Assembly: GCA_933207985.1 (NCBI GenBank)
Contig: OW240913.1
Location: forward strand, 268,745,134 to 268,809,133
Reading direction: 5' to 3'
From: Pelobates cultripes
Lineage: Eukaryota; Chordata; Amphibia; Anura; Pelobatidae
Length of the DNA: 64,000 nucleotides
Shown here: in pieces, positions 1 to 9,860 of the stretch
How positions within the stretch are numbered: position 1 is the stretch's first letter
How the letters are laid out: every line of letters begins with the position of its first letter
Program-made: the position numbers and the translations under genes
Notes under the pieces: generated by a model
The model's input: the letters and a program-made list of their open reading frames with translations, nothing else
Database searches by the model: none
What the model was told of the DNA's origin: nothing

Positions 1-481
1 GGGATAGGGACAGTTTTTCTATGGACAAGTAATATATTGGCAATATTTTACAAAGCACTTATCCTATATCTTGCTTTTTCTCTGCGTTTTTTTTTATTTT
101 ATATGCTACAAAAAAAGTAGGATTTTTTTTCTGGATATATTTGTGATGTGGTTATTTTAGTTTACCTAAGGCTGTTGATGTTTGGGCTAAACTTGCCAAT
201 CTATTTTTCATTTATATAAATATTGTCATCAAAGTTTCTGGGGTGGTTTGCATAACTTTTCTAATTAATTCCATTAAAGTCTTTTGCTAGTTGTCTATTA
301 TTTTCCCTTCTTCTCTGCTTTCTCAAATTTGATTGTAATTTTAGGTTATAAACAAATGGTATTGATGTATATTCGTAAATGCATATGCTCATGTGTATAT
401 GTGTGTACATATATGCACACATGGATATATACAGTGTTTGTATTTAGATATACACACAATTAGGTTTGACTCAGGAAATGC
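1..481. other. AT-rich DNA without a gene
   Basis: Low-complexity A/T-rich sequence with a short TATATG/CACATA-rich patch near 370-455. I see no exon, RNA gene or recognisable repeat terminus. Confidence 0.6.
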
Positions 482-957
482 TTAAAGGAACATTATAGCC
501 ACCAGAACAACTATAGCTTATTGAATTTGTTCTGGTGAGTAGAATCATTACCTTCAAGCTTTTTGCTGTAAAAAGAATATGCAGTGTTTACATTACAGGT
601 TAGTGATAACTTCACTGGCCACTTCTCAGATGGCTGTTAGAGATCCTTCCTAGGTCATAGTTTCCTAAAATGCATCCAAACATTCAATGTCTTCTCCCTC
701 TGCATGCAGACACTGAACTTTCCTCATAGAGATTCATTGAGTCAAATCATCTCTATGAGGAGATGCTGATTGACCAGGTGTGTTTGAATCATGCTGGCTC
801 TGCCCAGTGGCGTACATACTGGGGTCGCAGAGGTCGTGGCTGCGACTGGGCCCTGCCCACCTGCGACCTGGTATGTACGCCAGTGTGGCCACTGGCCAGC
901 CTCTTCTCCTGGGGGGCCCAGGAGCTGGCCACCTCAGGGCCCCCCGAGGCTGGCTCT

Positions 958-1163
958 GGTGTCACCGGGCAGGCTGGCGGGCAGGCGAGGGAGCAGTCTC
1001 CCCTGAGCGCTCTCGGCCCAGCTCCCTCGCGCACCGTATACTGATGCCGGAGCCGGAATATGACGACATATTCCGGCTCCGGCATCAGTATGCGGCGCGC
1101 GAGGGAGCTGAACAGGGAGCACTCAGGGGAGACTGCTCCCTCGCCTGCCTGCCCGGTGACACC
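958..1163. repeat. Large imperfect palindrome
   Basis: Arms at about 958-1062 and 1067-1163 are reverse complements with few mismatches and a 4-base loop (ACGA, 1063-1066). The inner ~40 bp of each arm are nearly perfect and GC-rich. The two strands read almost the same peptide outward from the centre, which shows the symmetry and argues against a real gene here. Confidence 0.9.
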
Positions 1164-1230
1164 ACTGGACCCTAGGGAATCCCCTCAGCACTCAGGTAGG
1201 GAGGCTGGGGGATTAAATTTAAAAAAAAAA

Positions 1231-1558
1231 ACGTGTGTGTGTGTGTGTTAGAGTGCGTGTTTGTGTTAGAGTGTGAGTGCGTGTTTGTGTTAGAGTGTGA
1301 GTGTGTGTGTTAGTGTTAGTGTGTGTGTGTGTGTGTGTTAGTGTTTTTGTGTCAGTGTGTGTGTTAGTTTGTGTGTGTCTGTTACTGAGTGTGTTAGTTT
1401 GTTTGCGTCTGTTAGTGAGTCTGTTTGCTGTCTGTTAGTGAGTGTGTGTTTTGTAAGTGAGTGTGTATGTATGTCTGTCACTGAGTGTGTGTCTGTCAGT
1501 AAATGTGTGGGTCTATTAGTTAGTGTGTATACGTTTGTTCGTGAGCGTGTGTGTGTCT
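1231..1558. repeat. TG-rich microsatellite
   Basis: Interrupted (TG)n, TTAGTG and GTGTCTGTTAGTGAG units. Open frames on either strand are repeat artefacts. Confidence 0.9.
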
Positions 1559-1565
1559 TCAGCAC

Positions 1566-1925
1566 TTACCTTTCTCCAGCATCGGACTCCCTTGGCTCTG
1601 GGGATCCCTCCGCCTCTCAGCTCCGAATGCGCATGCGGGGCAAGAGCCGCACGCGCATTCAAACCGCCCATAGACAAGCATTACTCAATGCTTTCCTATG
1701 GACGTTCAGCGTCTTCTCACTGTGATTTTCACAGTTAGAATCGCGGAAGCTCCTCTAGAGTATGTCAGTGAGACAGCCACTAGAGGCTGGATTAACCCTC
1801 AGTGAAACATAGCAGTTTCTCTGAAACTGCTATGTTTTCAGCTGCAGGGTTAAAACTAGAGGGACCTGGCACCCAGACCACTTCATTGAGCTAATGTGAT
1901 CTGGGTGTCTGTAGTGGTCCTTTAA
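1566..1925. mobile_element. Partial T2-like MITE (B family), left end missing
   Basis: It carries the internal blocks of the full B-family copies (see 30333-30798): 'CTTTCCTATGGACG', a TCACTGTGATTTTCACAG hairpin, the CATAGCAGTTTC hairpin (about 1805-1837) and the right end GTGGTCCTTTAA at 1914-1925. The left terminus has been replaced by the microsatellite. Confidence 0.7.
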
Positions 1926-2369
1926 GTGTATGTGTATCTGCATGCACTGGCGTACATACCATGGTCGCAGGGGTTGCAGCCTTGTGACCCCTGCGACCAG
2001 GTGCCCTCCGCCATGTGTTGTGGCCCCGGTCCGCACGGAATAATCACGGGGGCCCACAGATCAGTTTTTGCACCGGGGGCCCCATGGGTTGTGTGTGCGC
2101 CACTGGCTCTGCCCCTGGTCTGCCTCCTTGTCAGTCTCAGCCAATCCTATGGGGAAGCATTGTGATTTGATCAGGCTACCACTTCTGATGATGTCAGCAG
2201 ACAACTTGTTTTTCTGAGACAAACAACATGCAGATCTACAGCTTCAGGCCTGAATACAGTAAGATTTTGCTATATTTATGGAGGCATGAGGGACCCAGTG
2301 GGGCTAGATTTTAACACTATCGGGTCAGGAATACATGTTTGTGTTCCTGACCCTATAGTGATCCTTTAA

Positions 2370-2750
2370 TGCTTAAAATGACACTTAAGACTAAATATGT
2401 CTAGTTCCGGGAGCATATAGCCTCCACCTGAGCTGTCTGTCCTAAATTAGTCTATTCCTTCTCTTTCCGGAACTTATCTGTTATTTGTACATGACGTTCA
2501 TCCCTATGCCTTATCTGTACTCCTTTCACACTTTAACTCCCATCCTACTACTGTTCTATGGGTGTTTGCATGTAAGCACTTACTTTTTAATGTATAAAAA
2601 CACAACTGACAAAATACAGGTCAGAGGCTTATTTTGATAACAAACACAAGTCTGATGTCTAATTCACGCTTCTCCAATTGCACTTGAAAAAAATAACAAT
2701 TTGGGTTCCCCTGAATATAACAAAGATCGATATTGGATCTATATCAATCA
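2370..2750 (+). repeat. 5' LTR of an endogenous retrovirus
   Basis: A ~380-bp segment lies directly upstream of a primer-binding site and a gag frame. It ends in CA (2749-2750) and contains a TATA-like TGTATAAAAAC near 2590. The left boundary is approximate: the sequence abuts the TTAA of the preceding MITE, and a TG could be taken at 2370 or 2380. No 3' LTR was found, so this is a truncated provirus. Confidence 0.55.
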
Positions 2751-2752
2751 AT

Positions 2753-2764
2753 TGGTGCCGTGAC
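2753..2764 (+). promoter_or_regulatory. Retroviral primer-binding site, tRNA-His type
   Basis: TGGTGCCGTGAC, two bases after the LTR end, is the complement of the 3' end of tRNA-His; the match breaks at the next base. Spacing and position are those of a reverse-transcription primer site. Confidence 0.65.
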
Positions 2765-3195
2765 CCCAGTATCTGACGGTCGAAGGACTCAGACATTAGC
2801 GTACAGGTGGACGTCCCTCTGACCGCGAAATCAGCTGCAGCAATTTCGCTCTCAGATCCATGTCCTACTGGTCTGTCTGGGTAAGGAACGACTTAAAAAA
2901 GTCAGATCCAAAGAACTGTTTTAAGGATTATAATGTATTCAGGTGGATGTTGTTATATCTTGTTAAATGAATCTTGAGTTAGTGGAATATATCTGTGGGT
3001 TTTAAGTTATTTTTTTTGTTTGCCTTGTCATTTGTTTTATAATTCGAGTTAGAATCCTCCAAGGCAGATTTCCTGATCTGTGTTTAGAATAATGGAGACA
3101 AGACTGTGAAAATTCCACTGCAGTGGTCCTAAGTGTTTTATACACTGTTTTGTACAGTTTGTGTAAGGAAGTAATTAACCCTTACAAGTTGTAAA
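2765..3195 (+). other. Retroviral 5' leader
   Basis: Sequence between the primer site and the gag start, where dimerisation and packaging signals would lie in an intact provirus. TGG|GTAAGG at 2878-2886 is a plausible 5' splice donor. No structure was resolved. Confidence 0.4.
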
Positions 3196-3570
3196 ATGGG
3201 GAGCTCTCAGAGCACTCAGGAGGGATTTACAGCTTTGACTCTAGTCAAGCATCACAAAGGACAAGGAGCTATTAAGAAAATTAAGAAGTTACTTAAGAAA
3301 GCTGGGATGCCCTCAGAGGGCACTCTACACTCACAGATATTGAGGGAATTTATGGCAAATTATAGAGGATGGTTAGAAGATAATGAATTAGTTGAAGTCG
3401 CCCAAAAATGGCATGATACTGCTGTTGAATTAACTAGATGTGGTTGTAGAGAAACCACCAGAAAAGCTATGCCATATTATCAATGTTTTGGACCTCTAGG
3501 GTCCCAGTGTAGGCAAGATCCTGGGAAAAATCTTGTAAACCCCCCTCCTCCTTCCCCCTTACCCAGATAA
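3196..3570 (+). CDS. Truncated retroviral Gag, matrix-like N-terminus
   Basis: 124 codons beginning MGSSQS, with Gly2 and Ser6 in the pattern of an N-myristoylation signal, as in retroviral matrix proteins that target the plasma membrane. A lysine-rich stretch (about residues 22-35, GAIKKIKKLLKK) follows, as expected for the basic patch of matrix. The rest is helix-prone to about residue 90, then a proline run and a stop. It sits 430 bp after the primer site, which fixes its role better than sequence similarity does. Capsid, nucleocapsid, pol and env are absent: the sequence changes character soon after the stop. The matrix assignment rests on position and composition. Genus is not determined; the His-type primer is found in epsilonretrovirus-like and some gamma-like elements. 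Confidence 0.6.
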   Translation: MGSSQSTQEGFTALTLVKHHKGQGAIKKIKKLLKKAGMPSEGTLHSQILREFMANYRGWLEDNELVEVAQKWHDTAVELTRCGCRETTRKAMPYYQCFGPLGSQCRQDPGKNLVNPPPPSPLPR

Positions 3571-4660
3571 GGCAGGGACTCCTTTGGTCCCTAAAGACCA
3601 CACGATTTCCCAAAATCAGGCTTGGTTCTAGGAGATAACTGTATCATCAATTCAGGAAACAATGAGCAATGATCAATGAGCAGCAAGGTCAGTGTGGGTG
3701 GTACCAGATACACCTAGGGCTTAACCCTTGTAATAACGAAATAAATACCAAGAAAAGGAATAAATCCCACTCTAACTAAGAGTAAGGAATTCCAGGCTGG
3801 TAACTAAATGTAAATATAATGAAAAATCGCAAGCAGTGTACCAAAATGAAAGTTTGATAGGGAAACAACCACACGGTCTCACTGTGGAACTAAATACAGA
3901 ACAGTGTATCAAAAATAAAGGTAAATTTATTATAATCACCAAAATAAAAATTATACATATCTTCAGTCTGTATCCACTTAGGGAGTGGTAAGCAATTACC
4001 TCTTAGAATAATAATGGGATGCCCTTAGTGAGTCTCCTGGTTGTGGATATAATCCAATTGATAGTTTGGAGTGCGCTGTCTAGTTGTTTGGAGGCATAAA
4101 CTGCATATAATGGGGTGGAGGACTGATATGTATCCAGGAGAGAAATCAATCCTCAGCAAAACCAGCTGAGAATGAGCAAATTATTGTCTATAGAGGAAAG
4201 CTATTGGAAAATAATAATAATAGTACTGTGCAATTGTAATGTGCTTGTTGGTAAAACTCTTATCGAATGATGGATATACAAGACAGCTCCTAGATACACT
4301 ATACCATAAGGAAAAAAATAGATATCAATGTAAATAAAATCTGCAGCTCCTATGACAGCACCTTCATGGGTGCTCTAATCTGGAGAGAGAGGGTGAGCCT
4401 ACACAGCTAACTCCTGTATAACACCTTCAAGGGTGTTCTAAGCTGGAAAGGCCACTCCTATATGAGCACCTTCTTGAAAGAAACAAGAGACTGCACACTA
4501 ACTCCTGTGTAACACCTTCGAGGGTGTTCTGAGCTAGAGAAATCTAGTTGTCAAAATAAAGCCTTCCTCTTCCCCAACCCTTATCAAGATAGATAAACTG
4601 AAACTCTAGAGTGCTAACCGTGCATGGTGCTAACTGTGTGAAAACATGACAACTAAGTAC
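3571..4660. other. No gene; retroelement-derived noncoding DNA
   Basis: No open frame of note. 4340-4540 contains three imperfect ~70-bp repeats sharing 'AACTCCTGT(A/G)TAACACCTTC'. The stretch leads directly into the hammerhead-like motif at 4664, so part of it may be the noncoding terminal region of a Penelope-like element; this is inference. Confidence 0.4.
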
Positions 4661-4663
4661 CAG

Positions 4664-4700
4664 ACGTGCGTTTCGGTGCTCACTACGGCACCTTCATCAG
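4664..4700 (-). ncRNA. Hammerhead-ribozyme-like motif (Penelope type)
   Basis: On the minus strand the order is CTGATGA (4700-4694), one A, a perfect 5-bp stem II (GGTGC/GCACC, 4692-4688 and 4679-4675), GAAA (4674-4671), then CGCACGTC. All three conserved core blocks are present. Stem III is minimal: ACG and CGT can pair around a 2-base loop. Stem I is weak, with a mismatch at the cleavage-proximal pair and only three clear pairs after it. Such minimal hammerheads are known from the terminal repeats of Penelope-like elements. No reverse transcriptase lies next to this copy, and activity is uncertain. Confidence 0.6.
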
Positions 4701-5145
4701 GGGTTAATCTTACCTCTGAAAGAATTCTGGTTTATGAAGGGCTCTGGATCCATTCAAACCCCTCCCCTTCTGAGTGACATATGCTCGTTAGTATGGAAAT
4801 CCTCTTCAGATATACAATGTGAGTGGAGATGTAACATGTCATTCACACCCAGTCATCCGCCCGCCACCAGAACTACTCCCTGGGGGCGTGTGACTGGGCC
4901 TGTGTTGCCATTTCATTATTCCATGTAGTGGGAGGGCAAGAAGGTATAAACATTAACCCTTTCCCTCCCTGATTATTAATACCCCACTACTTACTGAGCA
5001 AGTGGGAGGGGCTATGTGTTCCATGGCATTAATTGCGATTGATGCCTTTTGGTCAGTGTCTGAGTGATGGGAGTTATTTTTGGAATTATAGGCTTGATGT
5101 CATCAAAGCTGTAAAGGATCCTTCTATTCGTGCAATGCTGATCCT
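4701..5145. other. No gene recognised
   Basis: Short frames on both strands without recognisable domains. It lies between the hammerhead-like motif and the end of the gypsy-type LTR. Confidence 0.5.
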
Positions 5146-6086
5146 TGTAGCTTCTCCCGAAATCCAGCTGAAACAAAGTGATTATAACTCCCAATCCCCC
5201 AAACATTAGTCGAGACTTCATGAAGGGGTAAAATGATCTGATTTACTGTGGGCTACCTGCCCGGTATTTATGCAGGTCTCCCACCTGGTGGACACTCCCC
5301 TCAGGGACCAGATGGAAGACTGGGACAAAAGTATCACAGTAGCCAATCACAGTGGCTATAATATAAGCACTCCCCTTTTACATAAATCACTCCCTCTTTT
5401 CATCCTGGAGATAATTAACTTAAGGTAGCAAAGAGAGCCTTAATTATCTCCAGGTAGAAAGAAACATGGCTTTTCTTATTATTCATCAAACAGTATAAAA
5501 ATCTATAACTTTCATTTTACATGACATAAACTGTAAGTCCTACATACCCCCAGATAGCTTGGATCTGAGTGCATATTCTAGGCGAAAAGCGCTCAGATCC
5601 CACGAACACAGTTCTCAAAAACGTCGACTGAAGTTTGACTTTCACCGGCCGTTCGCGTGTTTGTAACCGCCAACAAGTTCCATACTGTAGCTATCTGGGG
5701 TCAGTCCCTTTCGCCCACATCCAACGCACGAATGGTGTAGGGTGTCTGGCATTCGTGTGTCTTCCCCCGTATGAACGAGGACCTGGAGAGGTAGCAGCGG
5801 TGTTCGACAAAATAAGTATCCGAAATTAGTTCCAGGGCATCGCCGCCATTTACCGCTGGGCGTTCGACAATCCAAAATGGCGATTGCCACATGTTCGGTA
5901 GACGAACGCGGACCACCAAGCTATTCCCCAATCAATCGGCGGTTAACCGCAAAGTCTGGGTGGTTAATAGGCGCCACACGACCTCAGTAGGAGGTTGGGT
6001 GGTTCGGCAGCTCATTAGTTTTTCTCGCTATTTGCACGAAATCACCTTATACGCATCTAAATAAGCGAATGGGGTATTTTGTTACA
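5146..6086 (-). repeat. 3' LTR of the Gmr1-like element
   Basis: On the minus strand the LTR begins TGTAACAAAATACCCC (6086 downward), just after a polypurine tract, and probably ends GAAGCTACA at 5146. A TATA-like GCATAAATACCGGG lies near 5260-5275, in the expected promoter position of the LTR. The 5146 end is set by analogy with the solo LTR at 17695-18511, which ends GCTCTGCTACA. Confidence 0.65.
5561..5600. repeat. Inverted repeat inside the LTR
   Basis: GGATCTGAGTGC (5561-5572) faces GCGCTCAGATCC (5589-5600), giving 11 of 12 pairs around a 16-base loop. A similar hairpin lies in the otherwise diverged LTR at 18063-18098. Confidence 0.75.
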
Positions 6087-6099
6087 CAGCTCCCCCTTA
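6087..6099 (-). promoter_or_regulatory. Polypurine tract
   Basis: Minus strand TAAGGGGGAGC immediately upstream of the LTR's TGTAAC, the usual position of the plus-strand primer in LTR retrotransposons. Confidence 0.7.
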
Positions 6100-6168
6100 G
6101 TCCCATGGAACGGCATACCTGCTTAGATCCTAACGGGTCGGCTAAGGGATGTCCGGCAAAAAAAATAG

Positions 6169-7404
6169 TTACTTTTCCAGTTCAGTTTGCTGTGATGGGC
6201 CATCTGCATTGGCATTCTGCTTCCCGGGACTATACTGCATTGTGAAATTGTAGGGTTGCAGTGCCAAGCTCCATCTGAGTAGTCTGGGGTTATCGCCAGC
6301 CACTCTGTTAAGCCAAATCAAAGGGTTGTGGTCAGTCATCACCGTGAAGGACCGTCCATACAAGTAGGGATGTAGCTTTTTGAGCGTCCAAACTAATGCC
6401 AGACACTCTCTTTCAACGGTGGCATAACTGACTTCGCGTGGTAACAATTTCCTGCTCAGATACGCCACCGGGTGATCCATGCCATCGTCTCCCACCTGGC
6501 TCAATACTGCTCCCAGTCCAAACATTGAGGCATCTGTGTGAACGAGAAACCTTTTAGTATGATCAGGTGCCGCCAACACAGGAGATGCACTTAAAACAGC
6601 CTTGAGTTTCTGGAAAGTCTCCTCACACTCAGTGGACCAGACTACTTGTCGGGGTAGGGACTTTTTGGTGAGGTCTGTCAGGGGTTTGGCTAGGGCACTG
6701 TATTCAGCTACAAATTTCCTATAATAACCTGCGGTGCCCAAGAACGCCATGACCTGCGTTTTAGTCCGGGGTTGGGGCCATTGGGTGATGGCCTCAATCT
6801 TAGCTGGCTCTAGTCTCTGTTTTCCTGACCCTACTCTGTGGCCTAAATATTGGACTTCAGCCATACCTATGTGGCATTTCTCTGGCTTCAAGGTGAGCCC
6901 TGCGTTCTGAATTCGGTTGAGCACTACTGAGATGTGCTCCAGGTGGGCTTCCCAGGTGCCACTGAAGATAGCTATATCGTCCAGGTAAGCACAAGCGAAG
7001 TCCTGAAATCCCTCTAGGAGCCGGTCCGCCATCCTTTGGAACGTAGCTGGGGCATTCTTCATCCCAAATAGCATAACCTTAAACTGGTATAGGCCAAATG
7101 GGGTGACAAATGCCAATTTTGGAATGGCCCCAGGCTCCAAGGGGATTTGCCAATATCCCTTGTACAAATCAATAGTGGTCAAATAATTCCCCCCAGCCAT
7201 ACGGTCCAGCACCTCATCTACTCTGGGCATGGGGTATGCGTCGGTAACTGTCCGATCGTTTAGTTTGCGGTAGTCCACGCAGAACCTGGTGGTACCGTCT
7301 TTCTTAGGAACCAGGACTACTGGGGAAGTGATACGGTTCTATGACCCCCAGTTCTAACATGTCCTGGATTTCCTTTAACATGCTTTCCCATACTGCTTCA
7401 GGGA
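6169..7404 (-). pseudogene. Reverse transcriptase-RNase H of the Gmr1-like element
   Basis: The polymerase that copies element RNA into DNA, followed by RNase H. The long open part is 6169-7278. Visible in order: DYRKLND and a PMPRVDEVLD segment (fingers), YLTTIDLYKGYWQIPL (motif A), PFGLYQFKVMLFGMKNAPATFQR (motif B, quoted only to show the family signature) is best cited by its core FGMKNAPATF, the catalytic ACAYLDDIAIFS (motif C, both Asp present), and GHRVG. RNase H follows with HTDASMFGLGAVLSQ, the conserved ATVERECLA block and MTDHNPLIWL, ending near GKQNANADGPS, where gypsy elements usually have ADGLS. The upstream RT segment (7279-7404) is broken by a frameshift near 7310-7330 and an in-frame TGA at about 7404. 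Unusually, RT lies downstream of integrase. Confidence 0.92.
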
Positions 7405-7405
7405 T

Positions 7406-8347
7406 TCAGTAGGGCTGCTGCCGCAGGGGTAACTGGCCTGGGGTCTCCACTCTGTGGACTGCCAGGGTTGTATACCCTGGGGCTGCTGAAAACATGCCCC
7501 CGAACTCCTTTAACAGTTGGGAAGCCTGAACTTGCTCCTCGGGACTTAATTCGGGACCCAACTGTACCTGTTCTACCCCTGTAGGTTCTTGGGGAAGCAT
7601 ATCCGGTAAAGGGATACCCTCACTATCCTCATACGCTGGAGCGCATACCGCGGAGACCTCCTCTGTTCTCTCGAGATATGGCTTGAGCATATTTACATGG
7701 AAGGACCGCCGGATCCTTCCATCAGAACAGTCTGCCACAATGTACGTGGTATCACTGATCGGCTCTATTGCAGTGTAGGGGCCCTGCCAGGATGCTTGTA
7801 ACTTATCCGTTTTAATAGGCTTAAGCACTAGGACCTTTTGTCCTACTTCTAATATATGGTCTCTAGCTCCCTTGTCGTACCAGTACTTCTGCCGTTGTTG
7901 GGCGGCCCGCAGGTTCTCCTGAACTGTTTCGGTCAGAGCCTGCAGCCGGTCCCTCAACTCTAGTACAAATGGGACTATAGGGGTACCTGCTTGCTCCATA
8001 TCGTCTTCCCAATGTTCCTGTACTAGATCTAGGGGTCCCCGGACCCATCTCCCATATAGTAGTTCGAACGGGGAGAATCCAGTGGACTCCTGGGGAACTT
8101 CCCTATAAGCAAAGGGCAAATGGGGAAGGAACTTTTCCCAATTCCGACAGGTCTCTGTGAACGTGATGAGCATTTGCTTAAGGGTGCCGTTAAAACGTTC
8201 ATAGAGGCCATTGGTTTTGGGGTGATAGGGGGAACTTAATATGGGTTTTAGCCCACAGCTCTGCCAGAGCTGTTGGGTAACCACCGCTGTGAATTGGGTT
8301 CCCTGATCTGACACTATCTCCCTAGGAAATCCCACCCTAGTAAACAC
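7406..8347 (-). pseudogene. Integrase catalytic core (C-terminal part) and start of RT
   Basis: 313 codons on the minus strand. The first part carries the second and third residues of the DDE triad: Asp in IVSDQGTQF and Glu in NGLYERFNGTL. After this come a GPY-like segment (about residues 185-200, LQASWQGPYTAIE) and a linker, then LLKEFGGMFSAAPGYT and VETPGQLPLRQQPY, the usual opening of a gypsy reverse transcriptase. Integrase and RT were thus once one polyprotein in this order. The frame upstream is broken at about 8380: one missing base creates a premature stop after VDYATR. Confidence 0.9.
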
Positions 8348-8394
8348 CTGAACCAGTGCTTCCGCTACCGTTTCTGCATGTATATTTGACAGAG

Positions 8395-9195
8395 CTATAG
8401 CTTCGGGGTGCGGGTAGCGTAGTCCACCACAGTAAAAATGTATTTCTTACCGGATGGACTGGGTTTGGTGAGTGGCCCGACTAAATCAACTGCCACTCGG
8501 AAAAATGGTTCCTCAATGATGGGTAGGGGACGTAGTTTTGCCCTGGGGTGATCCCCTCTCTTTCCTACCTTTTGGCATACCTCGCAGGTATAATCCTGAA
8601 AATCTCTAGTGACCCCCGGCCAGAAAAATGACTGGGTGAGTCGGTCTCTAGTCTTTTTAATGCCTAAGTGACCTGCTAGGGGGATATCATGGCTAATCCA
8701 CAATGGTTCTACCCGATACTTACGGGGCACTATTAATTGTCTTTTTTCTACCTGACCCGCTCCTTTCCCTGTCCCCCCGGTCACCCGGTAAACCCTTTTC
8801 CCAGATAAACCTGGCCTGATCCGTCTCCCTGGGGTTGTTCTGCCTTCCCTCCGATACCCCTTTAATGTGGGGTCTTCCCGCTGTGCTTGCTCAAAGTCTT
8901 GAGGGGTACCCCAGTAAGAAGTATGGTCAGGGTGAATTGTCAGGGGGTTATTGCTTACCTGGTCATGGGTTGAGGGGGAGGCCTCCATAGCTCTGGATTG
9001 CTGACGGGTGGTAACAGGTAGTGCTCCTTCTGGACTGCAGGCTGCCAATTGGGACGTCAAGCATCCTAAATCATTCCCCAGTAATACTTCCGCTGGCAGA
9101 TCTGGCATGATGCCCACTTCCACAGCCTTGGCCCCCATGCCCCAATCAATGTGTACTCGAGCTGTTGGCAGTTTATGAATGGCCCCTCCGGCCAC
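8395..9195 (-). pseudogene. Protease C-terminus and integrase zinc-finger/DDE N-terminal part
   Basis: Begins with a protease tail (LPAEVLLGNDLG, compare the ILLGxDL motif of aspartic proteases of gypsy elements). A low-complexity spacer follows, then the integrase HHCC finger: His in SHDIPLAGH and Cys in CEVCQKVG. The first catalytic Asp is in RVAVDLVGPL, and the frame ends in FTVVDYATR. Integrase inserts the element cDNA into chromosomes. The 3' end is closed by a single-base frameshift near 8380, and the 5' join to the Gag-protease frame is also out of phase at about 9196. Confidence 0.88.
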
Positions 9196-9197
9196 TC

Positions 9198-9860
9198 TTA
9201 CTGCAATGGTACGTCCTGTGTGCTGCGACGGTTTGACTCGTGTGGCTGGACCAGGGTAATAGTAGCCCCGCTGTCTCTTAGTCCTTTAGCTTCTTGCCCA
9301 TTTAACTTTACCGACTGTCGATGGTGTGCCCGGTTATCCCCAGCTGCTTGGATGGGGTTCACTTCATGTAACGTGGACCAATTTTCGCTGTGGTTACTGA
9401 GTGCCCCTTGAGCCGGGGGGTCGTACTCTTCTTGTATGCAGTGGGCCATGGCTTTGGGCGGTGGCACCGGTGACAGTCCCCAGCGTTCTGTAGTACTCTG
9501 TGGGCAATTGGGTTTGATGTGTCCCACCTGTTTGCACCCATAACACATCGGAGCGGTCTTTTGGTATCCCGTGCTTATAGTATTGCTCCCCGATGGTGAT
9601 ACCCTCTGTGGCATAGTTGGCGGACCAGATGCAGGCCGCTGTCCCTGGAACCCTCGGTTTCCATCCATCCGTCTGCTCTCATGAAATTCGTCCGCCAGCC
9701 TTGCTGCCTCCTCCACCGTCTTTGGCTTTCTGTCTCTGACCCAATCTCTAACCTCCGCTGGTGTATAATCAAAGAATTGCTCCAGTAATATCAATTGTAC
9801 AGCATCCTCTAAGGTAGTTGCCTGATTCCCCTGCATCCAATTACTGGCAGCGTGTTGCAT
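9198..9860 (-). pseudogene. Gag (SCAN-like capsid end, zinc knuckle) and protease active site
   Basis: Residues ~18-55 hold LILLEQFFDYTPAEVRDWV and EEAARLADEF. They have the spacing and residues of a SCAN domain (LLxLEQFL…W… EEAxxLxxDL), which is known to derive from the capsid C-terminal domain of a Gmr1-like gypsy element. A retroviral-type zinc knuckle follows at CYGCKQVGHIKPNC (C-X2-C-X4-H-X4-C), then the aspartic protease active site LRDSGATITLV. Gag forms the particle, the knuckle binds element RNA, and the protease processes the polyprotein. The frame is lost just after the protease active site. Confidence 0.87.

Larger units (their letters stand above)
805..2105. mobile_element. hAT-like non-autonomous element with 8-bp target duplication
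   Basis: The element begins CAGTGGCGTACATA and ends TGTGCGCCACTG, a short terminal inverted repeat of hAT type. It is flanked on both sides by the same 8 bases, GCTCTGCC (797-804 and 2106-2113), the duplication length expected of hAT transposition. No transposase is present. The interior holds a ~100-bp-arm palindrome, a TG-rich microsatellite, part of a T2-like MITE and, at 1945, a second copy of the terminal CACTGGCGTACATA sequence. The family name is inferred from the ends and duplication only. Confidence 0.7.
482..2369. mobile_element. T2-like (Kolobok-type) MITE, split by a later insertion
   Basis: Both ends read TTAA followed inward by AGGAAC or AGGATC, with a subterminal CTATAG motif. 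This matches the TTAA target and TTAAAGG terminus known for Xenopus T2 MITEs. The left part (482-804) and right part (2106-2369) match the left and right parts of the uninterrupted copy at 24887-25437, including a shared 'GAGGAGATGCTGATTG' stretch. The 1.3-kb interior is a separate hAT-like insertion. No coding capacity. Confidence 0.72.

Noticed and set aside
763..1251. Overlapping open frames on both strands with similar peptides
   Set aside because: They arise from the palindrome at 958-1163, which reads alike on both strands; no gene features.
1338..1725. Val/Cys/Ser-rich and Thr/His-rich frames
   Set aside because: Translations of a TG microsatellite.
5012..5221. 69-codon minus-strand frame
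   Set aside because: Spans the LTR end and flanking DNA; no domain.
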